The translations under genes and the position numbers were made by a program. This document shows, in pieces, positions 1-6,658 of a DNA stretch of 9,023 bases. Position 1 is the first letter of the stretch. Each line of letters begins with the position of its first letter. The notes beneath the pieces were generated by a model. It worked only from the letters and a program-made list of their open reading frames with translations. It did not search any database and was not told the origin of the DNA. Location of the stretch: positions 20,779-29,801 of the forward strand of contig PATO01000030.1 of the NCBI GenBank assembly GCA_002712415.1, in the 5' to 3' direction. The stretch is from Actinomycetota bacterium (GTDB lineage: Bacteria > Actinomycetota > Acidimicrobiia > Acidimicrobiales > UBA8592).

Positions 1-180
1 AGCGAATCTACTTTCATCCCAAATAGGGATCGCTTGACCTAAATAATCATCACGCGGATCATTTAAAACCAAACCAACAGCTCCAGCTTCGTTGTGATCA
101 ATCACGAACACAACAGCCCGATCAAAATTGCTCTCAGCCATAAGTGGACTAGCTACAAGTAACCGACCTGCCGTATTCAG
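1..180 (-). CDS. AlgH/YqgE family protein (UPF0301), N-terminal part, cut by window edge
   Basis: This is the first 60 codons of an AlgH/YqgE-like protein; its C-terminal part lies outside the window. The minus strand reads GRLLVASPLM, then NFDRAVVFVIDH and GAVGLVLNDP. These match the family's N-terminal pattern of an aSP...l strand, an F-R-VV segment, an 'H-x-x-x-GA-G-V-N-R/K-P' segment. The cellular role of the family is poorly defined; it has been linked to alginate regulation in Pseudomonas. An in-frame stop at 202-204 limits the upstream extension, and the conserved GRLLVASP segment lies before the first ATG (139-141). The only sensible start covering it is CTG at 178-180, with GGAG 8 bases upstream. 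That CTG overlaps the TGA of serC (CTGA), so translation is probably coupled to serC. One oddity is NDP where NRP or NKP is usual. The family call is firm; the start codon is inferred. Confidence 0.8.
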   Translation of the reverse strand, partial: MNTAGRLLVASPLMAESNFDRAVVFVIDHNEAGAVGLVLNDPRDDYLGQAIPIWDESRFA

Positions 181-1304
181 AGCAACGTCTCCAACACATA
201 ATCAAGAGAAGCAGTCAAAGCTTGGATGTCGCTGAGTTCAATAGCGGGAAAGGTAGCGATCCGTAACTGATTCCGTCCCAACTTTCTGTAACCACCGATA
301 TCAAGTATCCCGTTATCTCTGCAGATGGCAATCACCTCATCTGCGTCAACACGTGCGCTGAGATCTATGGTTGAAACGACTGGACTTCTGATAGAAGAAT
401 CAAGCACGAATGGTTCAGCTAATTCATGGTTTTCCGCCCAATTGTAGATGTGGTCTGAAGACATCGTTGACCGATTAGCAGCCCAAGATAAGCCACCATT
501 GTCGTTCATCCATTCAACTTGGCGAACCGTCAAAAAGATTGTTGCTAGAGCAGGTGTGTTATAGGTCTGGTTCTTTCTGCTGTTGTCGAGAGCAATTTTA
601 AGATCCAGGCCGGCGGGGGTCCACCGATTACGGCTAGCAATATCGTCTATTCTTTGCACAGCAGCTGGGGAACAAGCAGCTATCCAAAGACCACCATCGC
701 TCGCAAAACACTTTTGGGGAGCGAAATAGTAGCAATCAACATTATCGGCATCCCAAACGATGCCACCAGCAGCGGATGTTGCGTCAACAAGGACGATCGC
801 CTCATCTGCAGACGTGTTAGCTGGCCTTTGAAGATCCATTGATACGCCAGTTGAGGTTTCGTTATGGGTAAAAGCGTACGTATCAGCATCTGATTCTTCA
901 ACAAGCGGTCCCGTTCCAGGTTCAAATTCGGCGACCACTGGCTCGTCTATATGTGGCGCTGCCCTTGAAGCGGTTGCAAATTTCGACGAAAACTCACCGA
1001 AGACTAAATGATGGCTCTTTTCAGATATCAGAGAAAATGTTGCTGCATCCCAAAAGAGAGTACTTCCGCCATTTCCCAAAATAATCTCCCAATCATCTGG
1101 AAGCCCAAAAAGTACCGATAGCCCATCCCTCAGACGACCAACCATATCCTTGACAGGAGATTGACGGTGGCTTGTACCCATGTACGATTCTGAAAGATTA
1201 GCTAATGCATCGAGGTCTGATTTACGGACCAATGAAGGGCCGCTACCAAAGCGTCCATCAACCGGTAGGAGCTCGTTAGGAATAGAAATATTTTTTATAG
1301 CCAC
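177..1304 (-). CDS. serC: Phosphoserine aminotransferase (EC 2.6.1.52), actinobacterial type
   Basis: SerC transfers the amino group of glutamate to 3-phosphohydroxypyruvate to give O-phosphoserine, step two of serine synthesis, in the cytoplasm. The 375-residue length matches the actinobacterial (M. tuberculosis-like) SerC branch. Visible landmarks are the opening DGRFGSGPS (residues 16-24), SHR at 45-47, the cofactor-pocket segment GNGGSTLFWD (77-86), HNETSTGV (147-154), the Asp of LVDATSAAGG (D174), the PLP-binding lysine in FAPQKCFASDGG (K198), NQTYNTPA (245-252) and LRIATFPA near the C-terminus. The start is a GTG at 1302-1304; starting there aligns the N-terminus with relatives. No clear Shine-Dalgarno precedes it, and an out-of-frame ATG overlaps it (ATGTG) and opens only a three-codon frame. 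It is divergent from the class I aminotransferase and probably cotranscribed with algH downstream. SerA, the preceding enzyme, is encoded about 5.4 kb away. Confidence 0.95.
   Translation of the reverse strand: MAIKNISIPNELLPVDGRFGSGPSLVRKSDLDALANLSESYMGTSHRQSPVKDMVGRLRDGLSVLFGLPDDWEIILGNGGSTLFWDAATFSLISEKSHHLVFGEFSSKFATASRAAPHIDEPVVAEFEPGTGPLVEESDADTYAFTHNETSTGVSMDLQRPANTSADEAIVLVDATSAAGGIVWDADNVDCYYFAPQKCFASDGGLWIAACSPAAVQRIDDIASRNRWTPAGLDLKIALDNSRKNQTYNTPALATIFLTVRQVEWMNDNGGLSWAANRSTMSSDHIYNWAENHELAEPFVLDSSIRSPVVSTIDLSARVDADEVIAICRDNGILDIGGYRKLGRNQLRIATFPAIELSDIQALTASLDYVLETLL
189..192 (-). promoter_or_regulatory. Shine-Dalgarno GGAG for the algH CTG start
   Basis: On the minus strand GGAG lies inside the last codons of serC, 8 bases before the CTG at 178-180. 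No comparable site precedes the ATG at 139-141. This, together with conservation of the residues encoded between the two, decides the start in favour of CTG. Confidence 0.45.
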
Positions 1305-1323
1305 ATAAAGAAAATAGTCTTAT

Positions 1324-1335
1324 CTTCAGCTGAAG
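1324..1335. promoter_or_regulatory. 12-bp perfect palindrome in the serC/aminotransferase divergent region
   Basis: CTTCAGCTGAAG is a perfect 12-bp inverted repeat without spacer. It sits 20 bases upstream of the serC GTG and 88 bases upstream of the preferred aminotransferase ATG. A dimeric regulator could use it to control both divergent genes, but no regulator is identified and a chance palindrome of this length is possible. The rest of the 118-base region is A+T-rich. A TGTAAT at 1365-1370 is a fair -10 candidate for the plus-strand gene, without a convincing -35. Confidence 0.25.
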
Positions 1336-1407
1336 TGGCGTAGCTAAAGAGAAATTAAATAGATTGTAATACTCAAGAAGTGTGACATCATTGGTATGAA
1401 GCCAACT

Positions 1408-1413
1408 GGAGGA
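1408..1413 (+). promoter_or_regulatory. Shine-Dalgarno GGAGGA deciding the aminotransferase start
   Basis: GGAGGA ends 9 bases before the ATG at 1423. It lies downstream of the other in-frame ATG at 1396, which has no such site in front of it. This supports the shorter protein. Confidence 0.7.
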
Positions 1414-1422
1414 ATCAATTAC

Positions 1423-2619
1423 ATGGAATCGAGAATTTCCAAGCGAGTTGGAGCCATAGCTCCATCGGCTACCTTGGCCGTGACGTCAAAAGCAAAAGAA
1501 CTGAAAGCTGCAGGGGCGCCTGTCATAGGCTTTGGTGCCGGTGAACCTGACTTTCCAACTCCGTTGTATATTGTCGAAGCAGCAGTTTCCGCTTGTTCCG
1601 ATCCAGTAAATCATCGATATAGTCCAGCTGGCGGTTTGCCTGACCTTAAAGAAGCCATAGCAGCCAAGACCCTCAGGGACTCAGGTTTAGAGGTTTCGCC
1701 CAATCAAGTCGTTGTCACCAACGGCGGGAAACATGCTGTATACAACTGCATGCAAGTCATCTTAAATGCAGGAGATGAAGTTCTGCTCCCTGCACCGTAT
1801 TGGACAACATATCCTGAGCCAATTGCTCTCGCTGGAGCGACAACAACTGTTTTGCCAACTACAGAAGAAACTGGGTTTCGCGTAACTGTCGACCAACTAA
1901 ACGCATCTCTAACCGAGCGAACAAAAGCTCTAATTTTTGTATCCCCATCGAACCCCACAGGTGCGGTATACCCTAAGGAAGAAATTGAAGCCATAGGGCA
2001 GTGGGCTCTAGAGAACAATGTTTGGATATTCGCAGATGAAATCTACGAACATCTCGTTTACGGCTCGAATGTCCATTATTCACTCCCATCGCTAGTTCCT
2101 GAATGCGCTGATCAAACTGTAATCCTCAACGGAGTAGCTAAAACATATGCTATGACAGGGTGGCGCGTTGGCTGGATTGTCGCTCCAGAAGATGTAGCAA
2201 AAGCATCATCAACCCTTCAATCGCACCAAACATCAAACGTTGCAAATGTTTCACAACAGGCAGCCTTAGCAGCTGTCTCTGGCACATTAGATGCGGTAGA
2301 TGAAATGCGGTCGGCCTTTGATAATAGAAGGCAAGTGATGTATTCGATGCTCAGCGAAATTGATGGAGTTTCGGTGCTTGAACCGCAAGGGGCCTTTTAC
2401 GCGTTTCCAAACTTTTCAGGATGTCTAAACCGAGAAATAGCAGGCAAACGAGTAGAAACCACCCTAAACCTTGCAGAACTATTTCTTGAAGAGATACATG
2501 TTGCAGTTGTACCGGGTGAAGCCTTCGGAGCTCCTGGTTATGCCAGACTTTCATTTGCCTTAGGGGACAATGACCTAAAAGAAGGTTTAGAGCGAATCGC
2601 TGACCTATTGAATGGCTAA
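1423..2619 (+). CDS. Class I PLP-dependent aminotransferase (aspartate aminotransferase-like)
   Basis: This is a fold-type I, PLP-dependent aminotransferase of about 398 residues, closest in pattern to the bacterial class I-beta aspartate (or aspartate/prephenate) aminotransferases. Numbering from the ATG at 1423, motifs in order are [12 protein letters not shown] (about 36-47), NGGKHAVYN (cofactor pocket), [11 protein letters not shown] with N177, [10 protein letters not shown] with D205 (pyridine nitrogen) and Y208, [16 protein letters not shown] with the Schiff-base lysine K240, and YARLSF with R375, which binds the substrate carboxylate. An in-frame ATG at 1396 would add nine residues but has no ribosome site, whereas GGAGGA fits ATG 1423. 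The gene is divergent from serC and its stop overlaps the next start by one base. Exact substrate cannot be read from the sequence: aspartate, prephenate, alanine or aromatic acceptors are all possible within this group. Confidence 0.9.
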   Translation: MESRISKRVGAIAPSATLAVTSKAKELKAAGAPVIGFGAGEPDFPTPLYIVEAAVSACSDPVNHRYSPAGGLPDLKEAIAAKTLRDSGLEVSPNQVVVTNGGKHAVYNCMQVILNAGDEVLLPAPYWTTYPEPIALAGATTTVLPTTEETGFRVTVDQLNASLTERTKALIFVSPSNPTGAVYPKEEIEAIGQWALENNVWIFADEIYEHLVYGSNVHYSLPSLVPECADQTVILNGVAKTYAMTGWRVGWIVAPEDVAKASSTLQSHQTSNVANVSQQAALAAVSGTLDAVDEMRSAFDNRRQVMYSMLSEIDGVSVLEPQGAFYAFPNFSGCLNREIAGKRVETTLNLAELFLEEIHVAVVPGEAFGAPGYARLSFALGDNDLKEGLERIADLLNG

Positions 2620-4544
2620 TGGATAGCAAAAATCAGATACAGCCATACGGAAGCTGGAGTTCTCCTATTTCAGCAGAATCGCTTGTCAAAGGCGTTTCAA
2701 CTATTTCCGAGATCAAAACAGACCAGAGCGATATTTGGTGGTCAGAATCAAGACCAGAGGAAGGCGGAAGAGTTGCCGTTGTATGCCTTTTTGAAGGACA
2801 AGGCCCGAAAGAGATAACGCCAGCGGAAGCGAATGTGCGAAGCAAAGTCCATGAATATGGCGGTGGCGCCTGGTGGGTAAGAGATAAGACATTATTCTAT
2901 GTGAATTTCAATGATCAGAGAATACGAAAGATTGAAAACGGCTGTGAAGAGCAATTATTAACTCCCGAACCTCCAGAGGGGCAGAGTTGGCGATTCGCTG
3001 ACGGTAGAGTAACACCCGATGGTGAGTGGTGTATCTGTGTAAGAGAAATTCATCACAACCTCAAAGGTCACCACATTGAACCAGATAATCAACTTGTAGC
3101 TATCAAAACCGATGGAACAATGGAAATGAACGAACTTGTCGTCGGGGCTGATTTCTATGCATTTCCGCGACCTTCACCTGATGGCGAATTTTTAGCATGG
3201 ATTCAATGGAATCATCCATCAATGCCTTGGTGGGGAACGGAGCTATGGATTGGTCATTTTGAGGATGGCGAAATCAAGAAAGGTCAAAGGATTGCTGGAG
3301 GTGGCGATGAATCGGTTCTACAACCTGAATGGTCGTCAGCAAGTGATCTCTTCTATCTGAGCGACCGATCTGGATGGTCAAACTTATATAGATTTTCAAC
3401 AGATGAAGATGAATTAATTATCGGAGGAGAGTTTGATATTGGGATGCCGCTTTGGGTCTTTGACCAGTCTCGATATGTGCTTCGTGAGAAGGGTGACCCA
3501 ATCGCCTCAGTTACAGCACCAGATGGTGAAACTTACCTGGCAACTCCTTCATCTCTAACTCCATCCGCGTGGTCCTCAATACATCAAATACGAACCATTG
3601 ATAAAAGTGATGTCATTCTTCTCGCTGCGAGTCATAAAGCAGGACCATCAATAATCAAAGGACTTGAAAAGCAAAAGATTCTGAGATCCCCAAAACCGCA
3701 CGAACTCGACGATGCTTTTTTACCAGCACCCGAATTGATTCAATTCCCCACACTTGACGGAAACAAAGCGCACGTTCGCTACTATGCTCCCGCTCACTTA
3801 AATACCAAAGCACCAGATGATGAATTGCCTCCGCTCTTGGTTCTAGCTCACGGAGGACCGACAGCGAGCACACGAAACGAACTATCTCTGGCGCTACGAT
3901 ACTGGACAAGTCGAGGTTGGGCAGTTGCAGACGTTGACTACCGAGGAAGCACAGGGTACGGGCGCTCCTACATGAATGCACTTGATGGCCAGTGGGGAGT
4001 AATTGACGTTGCTGACTGCGTAGCTGCAGCTCGGTTTCTTGTGGCAGCAGATCAAGTAGATGTCAACCGCATAGCAATCAAAGGTGGAAGCGCAGGAGGC
4101 CTAACCGTGCTTGCTGCCCTATCAGGCTATGACGACTTTTCTGCGGGCTCATGTAGATACGGAGTTGCAGACTTAGAAATACTTGCGAATGATACCCACA
4201 AGTTTGAATCACGCTATCTAGACCGGCTTATTGGACCCTACCCCGAAGACAGGGAAGTATATGTCGCAAGGTCCCCAATCCATCAAACTGAAAATTTTCA
4301 AAACCCTATGATTATTCTTCAAGGAAGCGAAGATGCAGTTGTTCCTCCAAACCAATCGGAACTTATCGTGCAAGCGTTGAAAACAAAAGGGATCAGGCAT
4401 TCCTATTTGCTTTTTGAAGGAGAAGGACATGGCTTCCGTAAGTCAGAAAACATAGTAAAAGCACTGGAATCAGAATATTCATTCTTTTCACAAATATTTG
4501 GGTTTGAACCGTTTGATGATATTGAATCAACGCTAATTGTTTAA
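2619..4544 (+). CDS. S9 family prolyl oligopeptidase / acylaminoacyl-peptidase-like serine peptidase
   Basis: This two-domain serine peptidase of 641 residues has an N-terminal half (about 1-365) that looks like the beta-propeller of S9C enzymes, with repeated segments such as FPRPSPDGEFLAWI, LQPEWSSASDLFYLSDRSG and GMPLWVFDQSRYVLR. The alpha/beta-hydrolase half carries HGGPT (411-415), DYRGSTGYG (440-448), the nucleophile elbow GGSAGG with S491, the acid in GSEDAVVP (D572) and the histidine in GEGHGF (H604), so the triad is complete. Such enzymes release residues or dipeptides from short peptides, some removing N-acylated residues. No signal peptide is visible, suggesting a cytoplasmic location. 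The ATG overlaps the aminotransferase stop (TAATG) and no good Shine-Dalgarno precedes it, so translation is probably coupled. Downstream, only 3 bases separate its stop from that of the convergent thioesterase gene. Confidence 0.92.
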   Translation: MDSKNQIQPYGSWSSPISAESLVKGVSTISEIKTDQSDIWWSESRPEEGGRVAVVCLFEGQGPKEITPAEANVRSKVHEYGGGAWWVRDKTLFYVNFNDQRIRKIENGCEEQLLTPEPPEGQSWRFADGRVTPDGEWCICVREIHHNLKGHHIEPDNQLVAIKTDGTMEMNELVVGADFYAFPRPSPDGEFLAWIQWNHPSMPWWGTELWIGHFEDGEIKKGQRIAGGGDESVLQPEWSSASDLFYLSDRSGWSNLYRFSTDEDELIIGGEFDIGMPLWVFDQSRYVLREKGDPIASVTAPDGETYLATPSSLTPSAWSSIHQIRTIDKSDVILLAASHKAGPSIIKGLEKQKILRSPKPHELDDAFLPAPELIQFPTLDGNKAHVRYYAPAHLNTKAPDDELPPLLVLAHGGPTASTRNELSLALRYWTSRGWAVADVDYRGSTGYGRSYMNALDGQWGVIDVADCVAAARFLVAADQVDVNRIAIKGGSAGGLTVLAALSGYDDFSAGSCRYGVADLEILANDTHKFESRYLDRLIGPYPEDREVYVARSPIHQTENFQNPMIILQGSEDAVVPPNQSELIVQALKTKGIRHSYLLFEGEGHGFRKSENIVKALESEYSFFSQIFGFEPFDDIESTLIV

Positions 4545-4547
4545 AGA

Positions 4548-5345
4548 TCAACGAGCTAAAGCCAGTTGCCTACTCATGCAAATCAATGTCCCTGCATCAT
4601 TCCAAATCAACCCGTCTTCCTCAATGAAACCTCCTGAAGCATGATTTGTCACAAATTCTGCAAGCAGCCACGATGCTCCATTCCACTGCACAGAATCAAT
4701 ATCAACCCTTACATGAATCGTTAAATCAATAGTTGGGGCTATTTTGATTTTGTCAGATTGAAAGAAGATTGGAGGCGGCAATGCATCAGCTGCAGCGACG
4801 ATCAGCGATGAGGACATTGGAGTAGTTTCTTTGGGGCGAATCCACCACTGCATACGAGAATTATTATTCTCAAACGATGCGCTCAGTGCTTGATTCACAG
4901 ATCGGATTTCCCACTTTTCGTGAAGACGCGTAGGGCTATCAGTGATCCGAGTCGGTACCGGGCAATCCTCGGGACCTGGAACCTCAGGGATCATTATTTG
5001 AGGAGAGTCAATTCCTTCGTTGATGGAAGCCCATGACCCAGTTGCGACCAGAACGACCTCTGAATTCTGGGTCATTTCAAATTGAAGGAACGTAACAGAT
5101 TTCCCTGTTCGAATTGTTGTAACACGTATTTCTATAGGCCCTAATTTGGGAGGAGTTAGATAGTGAATCGTTATACCGCGCAATTGATATGGCTCTAGTC
5201 CCAAATGCATTTCTGCGGCATTAGTTATGAGCGCACCAAGATATCCGCCGTTAGGGCCAACAATAATCCAATAATCCTCAATTATTTCAGTAGCGAATAG
5301 ACCACTCGATACTTCTTGCAAAATGATGTCGTCATGAAATGCCAT
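4548..5345 (-). CDS. Double-hotdog acyl-CoA thioesterase family protein (TesB-like)
   Basis: This is a thioesterase-superfamily protein of 265 residues with two tandem hotdog domains, the size and layout of TesB-like enzymes that hydrolyse acyl-CoA to acid plus CoA. Counting from the ATG at 5343-5345, the first hotdog shows GPNGGYLGAL (30-39), then LRGITIHYLTPPKLGPIEI and RTGKSVTFLQFEM. The second contains AAADALPPP with a candidate catalytic Asp (about D187), PTIDLTIHVRV, and the closing IWNDAGTLICMSRQLALAR with the Gln in the position typical of the Asp-Gln-Thr family. A GTG at 5349-5351 would add two residues, but the AGGA at 5356-5359 is only 4 bases from it and 10 from the ATG, so I prefer the ATG. 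It follows the amidohydrolase by 12 bases and is surely cotranscribed. Its acyl-CoA substrate is not predictable. Confidence 0.85.
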   Translation of the reverse strand: MAFHDDIILQEVSSGLFATEIIEDYWIIVGPNGGYLGALITNAAEMHLGLEPYQLRGITIHYLTPPKLGPIEIRVTTIRTGKSVTFLQFEMTQNSEVVLVATGSWASINEGIDSPQIMIPEVPGPEDCPVPTRITDSPTRLHEKWEIRSVNQALSASFENNNSRMQWWIRPKETTPMSSSLIVAAADALPPPIFFQSDKIKIAPTIDLTIHVRVDIDSVQWNGASWLLAEFVTNHASGGFIEEDGLIWNDAGTLICMSRQLALAR

Positions 5346-5355
5346 AAACACAAAA

Positions 5356-5360
5356 TCCTA
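5356..5360 (-). promoter_or_regulatory. Shine-Dalgarno of the thioesterase overlapping the amidohydrolase stop
   Basis: The minus strand reads TAGGA: the TAG is the stop codon of the amidohydrolase gene (5358-5360) and AGGA serves the thioesterase start. The ribosome terminating upstream therefore covers this site, which implies coupled expression. Confidence 0.55.
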
Positions 5361-6539
5361 TGTGTTCAGAGTGACTAAGGATCTTCCATTCTCATACATT
5401 ATCTGCTGGATCTCGTGCGAAGAAAATCCGCTCAAATCATCCAGAAAATCCATCGGGGACGCTAATCCCTCCGCATGCGGATAATCCGAACCAAAAAGGA
5501 TATGGTCAACGCCGATAAGTTCTCTCAATTCCATGAGATCATCCTCATAATATGGAGCTACCCAAATATGATTCTGAAAAGTTTTCACCGGATCTTCAAC
5601 AAAAGCGTAGCCCGCTTGTTTGTACGCTTTCGAAAATCTTCGCAAAAGACCACTAACCCAATCGGAACCATTTTCGATTGTGCAAACACGAATATTTGGG
5701 AATCGGTTAAATAATCCTCCACTAATCAGAGCCGCAACAGTGTCGGCAATATTTGAGTAATTTAACAGCCGCTTTAAAGGGTCATATCGGAAAGCTTCAA
5801 ATTCAGTAGATAATCCCCAATGCGCGAACAGGAAATCATATGCCGCATCTCCGGCATGAAAAGCAGCGGTTATACCTGCATCGTTGACCCGCTTCCAAAA
5901 GTCATCAAAAATTGGGTCCGCTGGACTCTTTTGACCGTCAGCAGTTGTCACCGCAGAAGCTCTGAAGTTGATCACTCGAACATTGTTGTCAATCGCAAAC
6001 TCAAGCTCAGAGATTGCGTGTTGAACATCTGAGAGAGTGATGTACGGAGCGGCAAATAGGCGGTCCTTATAACTAAAACCCCAATCCTCGGCTAACCACC
6101 GATTGAAAGCACTGAAAGCGGCCTGCAAAGCAGGTAAATCATTTTCTAGAGCTGACTCCATTCCCACACCCAAAGTAGGAAAAAGAAGGCAACCATCTAG
6201 ATTTTGCTTGGTGAGAAGGTCTAATTTCGCATCACGATTTCTATATTCTGGCCGATCTGATAGCGACTCTAATTCGCCAAACGCGTCTCTCATATCAGTT
6301 ACCGACACTTTCCCACGGAAATAATCATCCAAACATCCAGGCCTAGCAATAGGATCAAAAGTCGGGTTAGGAATGAAACGATTAACCTTGCCTCCCACCA
6401 TTAGCCTCTTTTTACCATTCACGTTCACCCACTGCATTGCTCGTTGCATCATCGCTGGGTCCATGTATCTGATGAAGGCATCCTCTGCTTCGTAATAATG
6501 ATGGTCGCAGTCGAATCCTTTGAGGCTAGATTGATCCAT
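5358..6539 (-). CDS. Amidohydrolase family protein (Amidohydro_2, metal-dependent TIM-barrel hydrolase)
   Basis: This 393-residue protein belongs to the amidohydrolase-2 group, which also includes decarboxylases of the ACMSD/gamma-resorcylate type. The N-terminal strand carries a metal-site motif, DCDHHYYE (residues 10-17); typical members show D-x-D-x-H-Y-Y-E here. AFHAGDA contains the barrel histidine H228, TIENGSDW (287-294) the conserved E/N pair, and FGSDYPHAEG (349-358) the catalytic-metal Asp D352 with H355 and E357. Large actinobacterial paralogue groups with these motifs are annotated only as amidohydrolases, so hydrolysis versus decarboxylation cannot be chosen. The ATG at 6537-6539 is preceded by AAGGA with a 5-base spacer, a good start. 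It is the first gene of a tight pair with the thioesterase and is divergent from serA. Confidence 0.88.
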   Translation of the reverse strand: MDQSSLKGFDCDHHYYEAEDAFIRYMDPAMMQRAMQWVNVNGKKRLMVGGKVNRFIPNPTFDPIARPGCLDDYFRGKVSVTDMRDAFGELESLSDRPEYRNRDAKLDLLTKQNLDGCLLFPTLGVGMESALENDLPALQAAFSAFNRWLAEDWGFSYKDRLFAAPYITLSDVQHAISELEFAIDNNVRVINFRASAVTTADGQKSPADPIFDDFWKRVNDAGITAAFHAGDAAYDFLFAHWGLSTEFEAFRYDPLKRLLNYSNIADTVAALISGGLFNRFPNIRVCTIENGSDWVSGLLRRFSKAYKQAGYAFVEDPVKTFQNHIWVAPYYEDDLMELRELIGVDHILFGSDYPHAEGLASPMDFLDDLSGFSSHEIQQIMYENGRSLVTLNT

Positions 6540-6591
6540 AAAGTTCCTTTGGGTTTAGCGATTTACTTCGCTAGTGTAATCAATTATTCCC

Positions 6592-6621
6592 ATTATGGCC
6601 TCTAAGGATCTTCAATTACAA
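6592..6621 (-). promoter_or_regulatory. Possible sigma70-type promoter for the amidohydrolase-thioesterase pair
   Basis: On the minus strand TTGTAA (6616-6621) and CATAAT (6592-6597) are separated by 18 bases. They match TTGACA in 4 of 6 and TATAAT in 5 of 6 positions. Transcription would begin near 6585, leaving a leader of about 45 bases before the ATG at 6539. It is only a consensus match in A+T-rich DNA. Confidence 0.3.
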
Positions 6622-6658
6622 TGTTCCGTTCCGTCATAAGAAGTTCTAGATTAGGAAC

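Noticed and set aside
139..141. ATG as the start of the algH fragment
   Set aside because: It would cut off the conserved GRLLVASP segment and has no ribosome site upstream.
654..925. Short open frames overlapping the middle of serC
   Set aside because: They overlap the conserved SerC region including the PLP-lysine neighbourhood and show no motifs of their own.
1396..1398. ATG giving a nine-residue longer aminotransferase
   Set aside because: There is no Shine-Dalgarno before it, while a GGAGGA lies between it and the ATG at 1423.
2351..2629. Open frame antisense to the aminotransferase 3' end
   Set aside because: It has no family resemblance or ribosome site and lies fully within a clear gene on the other strand.
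3655..3981. Open frame antisense to the S9 peptidase catalytic domain
   Set aside because: The composition is not protein-like in a known way, and the opposite strand encodes intact catalytic motifs here.
5349..5351. GTG as the thioesterase start
   Set aside because: It is only 4 bases from the AGGA; the ATG two codons later has more usual spacing. The difference is minor and not decisive.
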